This document shows, piece by piece, positions 56,530 through 64,000 of a DNA stretch of 64,000 nucleotides (its first letter is position 1; the number at the start of each line of letters is the position of its first letter). The translations under genes and the position numbers were made by a program. The DNA is from Stenotrophomonas panacihumi (GTDB lineage Bacteria; Pseudomonadota; Gammaproteobacteria; Xanthomonadales; Xanthomonadaceae). The stretch lies in NCBI RefSeq assembly GCF_001431645.1, contig NZ_LLXU01000035.1, positions 38,119 through 102,118 of the forward strand, given 5' to 3'. The notes beneath the pieces were generated by a model, which worked only from the letters and a program-made list of their open reading frames with translations, had not been told where the DNA came from and did no database searches.

Positions 56530-57594
56530 TTACAGCCGCAGCTCGGTCTGCGGGTCGAAGAAGTGCAGGTGCGCGCCATGCAGCGCCACCTTCAAACCCT
56601 CGCCCACCGGCGGCAGCGCCTGCGGCGGCACGCGCATCACCAGCAACTGCTCGCCCAGGGTGAGGTTGACGAAGATTTCGTTGCCCACCGGCTCAATGCC
56701 CTCCACCTTGCCCTCGAAGGCGACCGTATCGCCCGCGGCCGCCGGCTGCAGGTGCTCGGGGCGGATGCCGACCAGCACGTCCCTGCCCTGCAACGCCTGC
56801 GGCGCCGAGAGCGGAATCTGCCGGCCGTCGGCCATGCGCAGGCCATCGCCCTGCAGCGTGCCGCGCAGCACGTTCATCGCCGGGCTGCCGAGGAAGCCGG
56901 CGACAAACAGGTTCGCCGGGCGTTCGTACAGCGCCATCGGCGTGTCGATCTGCTGGATCACGCCGGCGTTGAGCACCACGATGCGCTGGCCAAGCGTCAT
57001 CGCCTCGACCTGGTCGTGGGTGACGTACACCATCGTCGTGCCCAGCTTGCGATGCAGCTGCGCGATCTCGGTGCGCACGCTGTGGCGCAGCTTGGCATCG
57101 AGGTTGGAGAGCGGCTCATCGAGCAGGAACACGGCCGATTCGCGCACCATCGCCCGGCCCAGCGCCACGCGCTGGCGCTGGCCGCCGGACATCGCCTTGG
57201 GCAGCTTGTCGAGCATGTCCGACAACCCGAGCAGCTGCGCGGCGTTGCGCACACGCTCGTCGATCACCGCCTGCGGGTGCCCGCGCAGCTTCAGGCCGAA
57301 AGCCAGGTTCTCGCGCACGGTCATGTGCGGATAGAGCGCGTAGCTCTGGAACACCATGGCGATGTCGCGGTCCTTCGGCGCCACGTCGTTGACGACCTTG
57401 TCGCCGATGCGCAGCGTGCCGCTGGTGATGTCCTCCAGGCCGGCGATCATGCGCAGCAGGGTCGACTTGCCGCAGCCCGAAGGCCCCACCAGCACCATCA
57501 GCTCGCCGTCGGCGACCTCGAACGTGGCGCCCTGCACCGCGACCTGTCCGTTCTCGTACACCTTGCGGACGTTCTCCAACTGCACTTTCGCCAT
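56530..57594 (-). CDS. ugpC: Sugar ABC transporter ATPase (UgpC/MsmX family)
   Basis: 354 residues. VGPSGCGKSTLLRMIAG (Walker A), MSGGQRQRVALGRAMV (signature) and VFLLDEPLSNLDAKLR (Walker B) with a C-terminal OB/TOBE part (VGIRPEHLQPA; PVGNEIFVNLTLG). ATPases of this type energise CUT1 sugar importers, often several different permeases. No permease is in the window. It is convergent with ygfZ and divergent from the Entner-Doudoroff operon, with a LacI-type operator 109 bases upstream, which suggests sugar control. Confidence 0.9.
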   Translation of the reverse strand: MAKVQLENVRKVYENGQVAVQGATFEVADGELMVLVGPSGCGKSTLLRMIAGLEDITSGTLRIGDKVVNDVAPKDRDIAMVFQSYALYPHMTVRENLAFGLKLRGHPQAVIDERVRNAAQLLGLSDMLDKLPKAMSGGQRQRVALGRAMVRESAVFLLDEPLSNLDAKLRHSVRTEIAQLHRKLGTTMVYVTHDQVEAMTLGQRIVVLNAGVIQQIDTPMALYERPANLFVAGFLGSPAMNVLRGTLQGDGLRMADGRQIPLSAPQALQGRDVLVGIRPEHLQPAAAGDTVAFEGKVEGIEPVGNEIFVNLTLGEQLLVMRVPPQALPPVGEGLKVALHGAHLHFFDPQTELRL

Positions 57595-58008
57595 TCGCTA
57601 GCCTCTTTGGATATCGTGCGTCACGGCGCGGAGGGCCGCGCCGGCTTCGAATGGTCGCCGATGAAACTGCTCGCAATCGAATGCATTCGTTTTATTCTGA
57701 CATGTAAGCGTTTTCATCTGGCAACATCGGCAGCGGGAGGAGCAAGACGATGAACCTGGAAAACCGTTCGCTCGCGTATGGAATACGCGGGCCCGGATCA
57801 ATCGTCATTCTCGCGCCCGCCATCTCGTCGGGGGGCCTGACGGTGCGCCGACATACCTGCAACAATCGGGGACTTTGGTCAGGCAGTGCGTGTCGTAGTG
57901 TGAATGCGCACGACAGCGCTGCCAGCCCGGGCTTCGTGGCCGTTCGTCTTCGAGACAAACCACCCGCGGAGCGTCCTTTGAAACCCAGGATCCAAGCCAT
58001 TGACAACG
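57595..58008. other. 414-base regulatory gap between ugpC and zwf
   Basis: Divergent promoter region. It contains a LacI-family operator (57703-57716) and comparatively A/T-rich stretches at 57680-57720. A 91-codon open frame on the plus strand (57750-58025) has no recognisable protein character. I found no confident promoter boxes for zwf. Confidence 0.6.
57703..57716 (-). promoter_or_regulatory. LacI-family operator
   Basis: Minus-strand TGAAAACGCTTACA fits TG-x-AA-x-CG-x-TT-x-CA at every fixed position, the consensus of LacI/GalR repressors. It lies 109 bases from the ugpC start and about 290 bases from zwf, so ugpC is the likelier target. Confidence 0.7.
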
Positions 58009-59463
58009 ATGTCAGCAGAAACTGAAACTCGGCCAATGCACAACACTCTTTTCCTGTTCGGCGCGACCGGCGACCTGGCGCAGCGCTATCTCTTCCCCTC
58101 GCTGCTGCGACTGTCCATCGACGGCCTGCTGCCGGAGGACTTCAAGGTCCGCGCGCTGGCGCTGTCGCCGCACGACACGGAGAAGTTCCGCGAGATCCTT
58201 CGCCCGCGCCTGGAGCAGGCACTGCCGCACGCTGGCGCCGCGGACATCGACAACCTGCTGCAGCGCATCGACTACCGCTCGGTGGACCTGCGCGATGCCG
58301 AATCGGTCGCCACTGCCGTGCGTGACCTGGCCGACCGCAAGTGCGTCAGCTACCTGGCCATCCCGCCGGGCCTGTACATCAGCACCTGCCAGGGCCTGGC
58401 CCTGGGCGGGGCGCTGGCCGCGCCGAACCGGCTGATGCTGGAGAAGCCGATCGGCCACGATTCGACCAGCGCCGAGGAAATCCTGCGTTCGATCGGCGCG
58501 CTGATCGACGAAGACCGCGTGTTCCGCCTGGACCACTACCTGGGCAAGGCCGCGGTGCAGAACCTGATCGCGCTGCGTTTCGGCAACACGCTGCTGGAAG
58601 CGGTGTGGAACCGCAACTACATCGAATCGGTGCAGATCCTGGTCGCCGAGAGCGAGGGCGTGGACGGGCGCGATGCCTACTACGCGCGTTCCGGCGCGCT
58701 GCGCGACATGGTGCAGAGCCACATCCTGCAGCTGCTGTGCCTGGTGGCGATGGAGCCGCCGGCATCGCTCGAATCCGATCGCATCCGCGACGAGAAGGTC
58801 AAGGTGCTGCGCGCGTTGCGCCCGCTCAAGGCCGAACACGCCGCGCGCGACAGCGTGCGTGGCCGCTACACCGCCGGCACGATCAACGGCCACCCCGCGC
58901 AGGCCTACCAGCCGCCGGAAGGCAGCGACGTGGAGACCTTCGTCGGCGTCACCGCGCACATCGACAACTGGCGCTGGGAAGGCGTGCCGTTCCACCTGTG
59001 CACCGGCAAGCGCATGCCCGAGCGCACCACCCGCGTGGTGGTCACGCTCAAGCCGGTCACCCACTGGCTGTTCGAACGCCCGGACCGCCAGCACGCCACG
59101 CCGAACCGCCTCACCTTCCAGTTGCAGCCGCAGGAAAACATCGAGCTGGGCCTGATGAGCTCGCTGGCCGGCCCGGAATGGGGCGCGCTGGAACTGCAGC
59201 CGCTGGAGCTGGAACTCTCCGTGCCCACCGGCCTGCACCGCCGCATCGCCTACGAGCGCCTGTTCCTGGATGCGTTCAACGGCAACCACGCGCTGTTCGT
59301 GCGTGACGACGAAGTGCGCGCGGCCTGGGCGTGGATCGACAGCGTCAGCGCCGCCTGGAAGGCCGCCGAGCTGCCGCTGCAGCCCTACCCCGCCGGCACC
59401 TGGGGCCCGACCTCGGCCACCACGTTCCTGCCGCCGGGCATCGACCAGGAGGCACAGGCATGA
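58009..59463 (+). CDS. zwf: Glucose-6-phosphate 1-dehydrogenase
   Basis: 484 residues from ATG 58009; an ATG at 58036 is possible and neither has a good ribosome site. LFLFGATGDLAQRYLFPSL is the NADP-binding start, EKPIGHDSTSAEE a conserved block, and RLDHYLGKAAVQN the active-site motif with catalytic Asp-His and Lys. It oxidises glucose-6-phosphate to 6-phosphogluconolactone, the entry of the Entner-Doudoroff and pentose phosphate routes. First gene of the zwf-glk-pgl-edd-eda operon. Confidence 0.95.
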   Translation: MSAETETRPMHNTLFLFGATGDLAQRYLFPSLLRLSIDGLLPEDFKVRALALSPHDTEKFREILRPRLEQALPHAGAADIDNLLQRIDYRSVDLRDAESVATAVRDLADRKCVSYLAIPPGLYISTCQGLALGGALAAPNRLMLEKPIGHDSTSAEEILRSIGALIDEDRVFRLDHYLGKAAVQNLIALRFGNTLLEAVWNRNYIESVQILVAESEGVDGRDAYYARSGALRDMVQSHILQLLCLVAMEPPASLESDRIRDEKVKVLRALRPLKAEHAARDSVRGRYTAGTINGHPAQAYQPPEGSDVETFVGVTAHIDNWRWEGVPFHLCTGKRMPERTTRVVVTLKPVTHWLFERPDRQHATPNRLTFQLQPQENIELGLMSSLAGPEWGALELQPLELELSVPTGLHRRIAYERLFLDAFNGNHALFVRDDEVRAAWAWIDSVSAAWKAAELPLQPYPAGTWGPTSATTFLPPGIDQEAQA

Positions 59464-60464
59464 GCGCGGCGATGCAGCCGGTGCTGGTCGCCGATATCGG
59501 CGGCACCAACGCGCGCTTCGCCCTGGCCGACCTCGAAGCCTCGATGCCGCTGCTGGAAGACAGCGTGCGCGAGTTCGCGGTGGTCGATTTCGCCTCGCTC
59601 GGCGAGGCGGCCCAGCATTACCTGGACCAGATCGGCGCGACGGCCCAGCAGGGCGTGTTCGCCGTGGCCGGCCGCGTCGATGGCGATGAAGCGCGCATCA
59701 CCAACCACCCGTGGGTGATCTCGCGCTCGCGCACCGCCGCAATGCTCGGCTTCAACGAGCTGCACCTGATCAACGATTTCGCCGCCCAGGCAATGGCCAT
59801 CAGCCTGCTGCGCCCGCAGGACGTGGTGCAGGTGGGCGGCGCCAGCTGGGAGCCGGCCGATATCCGCCAGCCGCGCAACTACGGCGTCATCGGCCCGGGC
59901 ACCGGCTTGGGCGTGGGCGGCCTGCTCATCCGCGACGGCCGCTGCTATCCGCTGGAAACCGAGGGCGGCCATGTCAGCTTCCCGCCCGGCACGCCGGAGG
60001 AAATCCGCATCCTGGAGATCCTCTCCCAGCAGTTCGGCCGCGTCTCCAACGAGCGCCTGATCTGTGGCCCCGGCCTGGTCAACATCCACCGCGCGCTGAG
60101 CGAGATCGCCGGCGCCGACCCGGGCCCGCTCAAGCCTTCGGACATCACCGCGCGCGCCGCCTCCGGCGATGCCCGCGCCGCGCGTTCGGTGGACCTGTTC
60201 TGCGCCATCTTCGGCGCCATCGCCGGCGACATGGTGCTGATGCAGGGTGCCTGGGACGGCGTGTTCCTCACCGGCGGCCTGGTGCCGCGCATGCTCGATT
60301 CGCTGCAGCATTCCGGCTTCCGCCAGCGCTTCGAGAACAAGGGCCGCTTCTCGGCGATCATGTCGCGCGTGCCGTCGCTGGCGGTGATGCATCCGCATGC
60401 CGGCCTGCTCGGCTCGGCCGCGTACGCGGTGGATGTCGAACGCAACCGGGGGAACCGCGCATGA
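59460..60464 (+). CDS. glk: Glucokinase
   Basis: 334 residues, start overlapping the zwf stop (ATGA). LVADIGGTNARFALADL is the ATP phosphate-binding motif, INDFAAQAMAI contains the catalytic Asp, and VIGPGTGLGVGGLL is the second phosphate loop. It makes glucose-6-phosphate for Zwf. The family is the bacterial Glk type rather than ROK. Confidence 0.96.
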   Translation: MSAAMQPVLVADIGGTNARFALADLEASMPLLEDSVREFAVVDFASLGEAAQHYLDQIGATAQQGVFAVAGRVDGDEARITNHPWVISRSRTAAMLGFNELHLINDFAAQAMAISLLRPQDVVQVGGASWEPADIRQPRNYGVIGPGTGLGVGGLLIRDGRCYPLETEGGHVSFPPGTPEEIRILEILSQQFGRVSNERLICGPGLVNIHRALSEIAGADPGPLKPSDITARAASGDARAARSVDLFCAIFGAIAGDMVLMQGAWDGVFLTGGLVPRMLDSLQHSGFRQRFENKGRFSAIMSRVPSLAVMHPHAGLLGSAAYAVDVERNRGNRA

Positions 60465-61177
60465 GCCCGTCGCGCGACCGCATTTCGCTGATCCGCCACG
60501 ACGATGCCGACGCCTGGGTGGCGGGCATCGCCGAGGAGATGGCCAGCATCCTCGGCCACGAGATCGGCAAGCGCGGGCACGCCCGCATGCTGCTCTCCGG
60601 TGGCACCACGCCGGCGCCGGTGTACGAAGCGCTGGCGCTGCAGGCGCTGGAGTGGGACAAGATCGAGGTCGGCCTGGTCGACGAGCGCTGGCTCTCGCCG
60701 CAGGATCCGGACAGCAACGCCTATCTCGTGCGCCACAGCCTGCTCGACCGCGCCGAAGGCGCGCAGTTCGTGCCGCTGGTGCGCCAGGGCAAGTCGCTGA
60801 CCGACTGCGTGCACGACGCCAACCTGCACGCCACCCACGCCGCGCCGCCGTGCCTGGCGGTGCTGGGCATGGGCGGCGACGGCCACACTGCCTCGCTGTT
60901 CCCCGGCTCGATCGACCTGCCCAAGGCGCTGGCCAGCCAGCAGCCCTACGCCGCGCTCGACGCGACCGGCTGCCCGGGCGCCAACACCTGGCCGCTGCGC
61001 ATCACGCTCACCCCGCTCGGCCTGGAACAGTGCGAAACGCGCCTGCTGCTGCTGCGTGGCAAGCAGAAGCTGGACATGCTCGAAGCCGCCCTGGCCGGCG
61101 AAGATCCCACGCAATACCCCATCCGCGTCGCGATCCAGCAGCCTGGCGCGCACCTGCGGGTCCACTGGTGCGCATGA
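60461..61177 (+). CDS. pgl: 6-phosphogluconolactonase
   Basis: 238 residues from ATG 60461 overlapping the glk stop. MLLSGGTTPAPVYEAL, VGLVDERWL and LGMGGDGHTASLFPGS are the DevB-type lactonase motifs. It hydrolyses 6-phosphogluconolactone to 6-phosphogluconate. The gap of 99 bases to edd is the largest in the operon. Confidence 0.95.
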   Translation: MSPSRDRISLIRHDDADAWVAGIAEEMASILGHEIGKRGHARMLLSGGTTPAPVYEALALQALEWDKIEVGLVDERWLSPQDPDSNAYLVRHSLLDRAEGAQFVPLVRQGKSLTDCVHDANLHATHAAPPCLAVLGMGGDGHTASLFPGSIDLPKALASQQPYAALDATGCPGANTWPLRITLTPLGLEQCETRLLLLRGKQKLDMLEAALAGEDPTQYPIRVAIQQPGAHLRVHWCA

Positions 61178-61276
61178 CGCGTGCCCCGCGGGCGACGGCC
61201 AACTGCCGTCGTCCTTCCCGTCCCGCCGCACGCCCCACCGGCGCCCGCGTGGCCTCCCACTCATAGCCGCCTGCCA

Positions 61277-63193
61277 ATGAGCCTGCATCCGAACATCCAA
61301 GCCGTCACCGAACGCATCCGCCTGCGCAGCGCCGCCTCGCGCGCCGCCTATCTCGCCGGCATCGACGCCGCCCTGCGCGACGGCCCGTTCCGCAGCCGCC
61401 TGAGCTGCGGCAACCTCGCCCACGGTTTCGCCGCCTGCGGCCCGACCGACAAGGACCGCCTGCGCGGCAGCGTCACGCCGAACCTGGGCATCATCACCGC
61501 CTACAACGACATGCTCTCGGCGCACCAGCCGTTCGAGCACTACCCCGAACTGATCCGCGAAACCGCGCGCGCGCTCGGCGCCACCGCGCAGGTCGCCGGC
61601 GGCGTGCCGGCGATGTGCGACGGCGTCACCCAGGGCCGCGCCGGCATGGAGCTGTCGCTGTTCTCGCGCGATGTCATCGCGCAGGCCACCGCGATCGGCC
61701 TGAGCCATGACATGTTCGACACCACCGTCTACCTCGGCGTGTGCGACAAGATCGTGCCGGGCCTGCTGATCGGCGCGCTGGCGTTCGGCCACCTGCCGGC
61801 GGTGTTCCTGCCGGCCGGCCCGATGACGCCGGGCATTCCGAACAAGCAGAAGGCCGAAGTGCGCGAGCGCTACGCCGCCGGCGAGGCGACCCGCGCCGAA
61901 CTGCTGGAAGCCGAGGCGTCGTCGTACCACGCGCCGGGCACCTGCACGTTCTACGGCACGGCGAACTCCAACCAGGTGCTGCTGGAAGCGATGGGCGTGC
62001 AGCTGCCCGGCGCGTCCTTCATCAACCCGGGCACGCCGCTGCGCGATGCGCTCACCCACACCGCGGCCGAGCGCGCACTGGCGATCACCGCGCTGGGCGA
62101 GGACTTCCGTCCGTTCGGCCGGCTGATCGACGAGCGCGCCATCGTCAACGCCATCGTGGCGCTGATGGCCACCGGCGGTTCGACCAACCACACCATCCAC
62201 TGGATCGCGGTGGCGCGCGCGGCCGGCATCGTCCTGACCTGGGACGACATGGACCTGATTTCGCAGACCGTGCCGCTGCTGGCGCGCGTGTATCCGAATG
62301 GCGAAGCCGACGTGAACCGCTTCCACGCGGCTGGCGGCACTTCGTTCGTGTTCCGCGAACTGATGGACGCCGGGCTGATGCACGACGACCTGCCGACGAT
62401 CGTCGAAGGCGGCATGCGCGCGTTCGCGCAGGAGCCGCGCCTGCAGGAGGGCAAGGTGGTGTTCGTGCCGGGCACGACGACCAGCGCCGATACCGAAGTG
62501 GCGCGCCCGGTGGCCGATGCATTCGAAAGCCAGGGCGGCCTGCGCCTGCTGCGCGGCAATGTCGGCCGCTCGCTGATCAAGCTGTCGGCGGTGAAGCCGC
62601 AGTACCGCCGCATCGAGGCGCCGGCCGTGGTGGTCGATGCGCCGCAGGTGCTCAACAAGCTGCATGCCGCCGGCGCGTTGCCGCAGGATTTCGTGGCGGT
62701 GGTGCGTTACCAGGGTCCGCGCGCGAACGGCATGCCGGAGCTGCATTCGCTGGCGCCGCTGCTGGGCCTGCTGCAGAACCAGGGCCGCCGGGTGGCGCTG
62801 GTCACCGACGGCCGCCTGTCTGGCGCGTCGGGCAAGATTCCCGCGGCGATCCACGTGACGCCGGAAGCGGCGCGCGGCGGTCCGATCGCACGCATCCGCG
62901 AGGGCGACATCATCGTGCTCGACGGCGAGGCCGGGACGCTGGAAGTGAAGGTGTCGGCCACCGAGTGGGCGGCGCGCGAACTGGCGCCGAACACCGCGCC
63001 GGCCGGCCATGACATGGGCCGCAACCTGTTCGCGATCAACCGCCAGGTGGTGGGCCCCGCCGACCAGGGCGCGATCTCGATCGGCTGTGGCCCGATGGCG
63101 GCCGACGGGACGATCTGGGAGTACGACGCCGAATACGAGCTCGGGGGCGATGCCGCCGCCGCGGCTGCCCCGCACGAAGCCAAGGACGCGTAA
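61277..63193 (+). CDS. edd: Phosphogluconate dehydratase
   Basis: 638 residues from ATG 61277. [30 protein letters not shown] and [11 protein letters not shown] carry Fe-S cluster ligands of the IlvD/Edd family; [16 protein letters not shown] is the conserved C-terminal block. It dehydrates 6-phosphogluconate to 2-keto-3-deoxy-6-phosphogluconate. Normal length for Edd. Confidence 0.97.
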   Translation: MSLHPNIQAVTERIRLRSAASRAAYLAGIDAALRDGPFRSRLSCGNLAHGFAACGPTDKDRLRGSVTPNLGIITAYNDMLSAHQPFEHYPELIRETARALGATAQVAGGVPAMCDGVTQGRAGMELSLFSRDVIAQATAIGLSHDMFDTTVYLGVCDKIVPGLLIGALAFGHLPAVFLPAGPMTPGIPNKQKAEVRERYAAGEATRAELLEAEASSYHAPGTCTFYGTANSNQVLLEAMGVQLPGASFINPGTPLRDALTHTAAERALAITALGEDFRPFGRLIDERAIVNAIVALMATGGSTNHTIHWIAVARAAGIVLTWDDMDLISQTVPLLARVYPNGEADVNRFHAAGGTSFVFRELMDAGLMHDDLPTIVEGGMRAFAQEPRLQEGKVVFVPGTTTSADTEVARPVADAFESQGGLRLLRGNVGRSLIKLSAVKPQYRRIEAPAVVVDAPQVLNKLHAAGALPQDFVAVVRYQGPRANGMPELHSLAPLLGLLQNQGRRVALVTDGRLSGASGKIPAAIHVTPEAARGGPIARIREGDIIVLDGEAGTLEVKVSATEWAARELAPNTAPAGHDMGRNLFAINRQVVGPADQGAISIGCGPMAADGTIWEYDAEYELGGDAAAAAAPHEAKDA

Positions 63194-63229
63194 GCGCCCT
63201 GCCCCACTTAGCAAGGTATCGAGGACACC

Positions 63230-63889
63230 ATGACGATTGCCGATCTCCAGAACCGCGCCGAACTGCTGCTGTTGCAGGCCGGCATCCTCCCGGTCATCAC
63301 CGTCGACAGCCTGGACCAGGCGCGGGCGGTCACCGACGCGCTGCTGGAAGGCGGCCTGCCGGCGATCGAGCTGACCCTGCGTACGCCGGTGGCGATGGAC
63401 GCGCTGGCCACGCTCAAGCGCGAGCGCCCCGAGCTGGTGGTGGGTGCGGGCACGGTGTTGACCGAGCAGCAGATGCGGCAGTCGATCGATGCGGGGGCCG
63501 ATTTCCTGGTGACGCCGGGCACGCCGCCGGCGCTGGCCGACCTGCTGGCCGCCGCGCCGATCCCGGTGGTGCCGGGAGCGGCGACGCCGACGGAGTTCCT
63601 GGGTTTGATGGGCCGCGGTTTCCGGGTGTGCAAGCTGTTCCCGGCTTCGGCGGTGGGCGGCCTGCAGATGATCAAGGGGCTGGCCGGTCCGCTGGCGGAG
63701 CTGAAGCTGTGCCCGACCGGTGGCATCAGCGAGGAGACGGCGGGCCAGTATCTGTCGCAGCCGAACGTGCTGTGCATCGGCGGTTCGTGGATGGTGCCGA
63801 AGGATTGGCTGGCCAAGGGCGAGTGGCACAAGGTGCGCGACAGTGCGGCGGCCGCGGCGAAGATCGTGGCGCAGGCGCGGGGCGCGTAA
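63230..63889 (+). CDS. eda: KDPG/KHG aldolase
   Basis: 219 residues with GAGG before the ATG. LPAIELTLRTP holds the catalytic Glu and FRVCKLFPASAVGG the Schiff-base Lys. It splits KDPG to pyruvate and glyceraldehyde-3-phosphate. Last gene of the operon, 36 bases after edd and followed by a terminator. Confidence 0.97.
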   Translation: MTIADLQNRAELLLLQAGILPVITVDSLDQARAVTDALLEGGLPAIELTLRTPVAMDALATLKRERPELVVGAGTVLTEQQMRQSIDAGADFLVTPGTPPALADLLAAAPIPVVPGAATPTEFLGLMGRGFRVCKLFPASAVGGLQMIKGLAGPLAELKLCPTGGISEETAGQYLSQPNVLCIGGSWMVPKDWLAKGEWHKVRDSAAAAAKIVAQARGA

Positions 63890-63914
63890 GTTTTTCCCGC
63901 TTTGTTGCTTTGAA

Positions 63915-63945
63915 GGAATGCCGCGCTTTGCGCGGCATTCTTTTT
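63915..63945 (+). terminator. Terminator of the Entner-Doudoroff operon
   Basis: GAATGCCGCG-CTTTG-CGCGGCATTC followed by TTTTT, 26 bases after the eda stop. Confidence 0.92.
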
Positions 63946-64000
63946 GGGCGGCATCAGGTGGCTTCTACTTCGCGTTGCAAGCGGCGCTCACAGCACCCGC

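Noticed and set aside
57750..58025. A 91-codon plus-strand frame in the ugpC-zwf gap.
   Set aside because: Unusual composition and overlap with the zwf start; region is better explained as regulatory.
59945..63829. A 1,294-codon open frame on the minus strand.
   Set aside because: Antisense to glk, pgl, edd and eda, all of which have clear catalytic motifs; the frame is His/Arg/Gln-rich and without any domain.

Overview
The window is GC-rich (roughly 65-70% by eye) and joins a large temperate siphophage-type prophage (about 1-36,400) to an ordinary gammaproteobacterial chromosome segment (36,400-64,000). The host genes (zwf-glk-pgl-edd-eda, sdhCDAB with sdhE, kdsB-lpxK-msbA beside comEC-exbB-exbD, lolCD, uvrC-pgsA-tRNA) and their order suggest a member of the Xanthomonadaceae (Lysobacter/Luteimonas/Xanthomonas-like). 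This rests on gene content and recalled synteny, not on a search.

Prophage, read from its right end. A tyrosine integrase and a DUF4224-type protein lie against the 3' end of a tRNA-Cys gene, the likely attachment site. The left end is outside the window. A lambda-like switch sits at 25.2-25.3 kb: three 12-bp operators (TAGGC..GCCTA type) separate a Cro/YdaS-like gene (-) from a CI-like repressor (+). Two more copies flank a perfect TTGACA box at 26.6 kb, in front of the rightward early operon. That operon (26.7-36.3 kb) holds many small proteins, a KTSC protein, a candidate annealase, a YqaJ-type exonuclease, a J-domain protein and the integrase. The leftward operon runs through a CII-like regulator, an O-like initiator with iteron-like repeats, DnaB helicase, a DUF1367-like protein, a Ref-type nuclease, a RuvC-like resolvase and a possible Q-like regulator. 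It continues into lysis (GH19 endolysin, holin, nested Rz/Rz1 spanins), packaging, head and tail genes, ending inside the tape measure gene at base 1. Head and tail genes follow the usual order TerS-TerL-portal-protease/scaffold-decoration-capsid-adaptors-tail.

Several single genes run against the operon that contains them and look like morons: a trypsin-like protease, a membrane protein, a coiled-coil/zinc protein whose ribosome site lies in a hairpin, and two genes in the right arm. The most unusual head feature is a portal protein carrying a C-terminal 2H-phosphoesterase domain of the kind found in the anti-CBASS nuclease Acb1.

Host part. Tandem Gly-Cys-Gly-Cys tRNA genes lie downstream of pgsA. 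The leftward genes msbA-lpxK-kdsB-LMW phosphatase-NHL protein-uvrC-pgsA are tightly packed, many overlapping by 4 bases. A short gene with a double-glycine leader (45.2 kb) sits alone between msbA and exbD. Succinate dehydrogenase is flanked by two assembly factors, SdhE and an SDHF4/DUF1674 protein. The right end is a sugar ABC ATPase with a LacI-type operator upstream, divergent from a complete Entner-Doudoroff operon that includes glucokinase.
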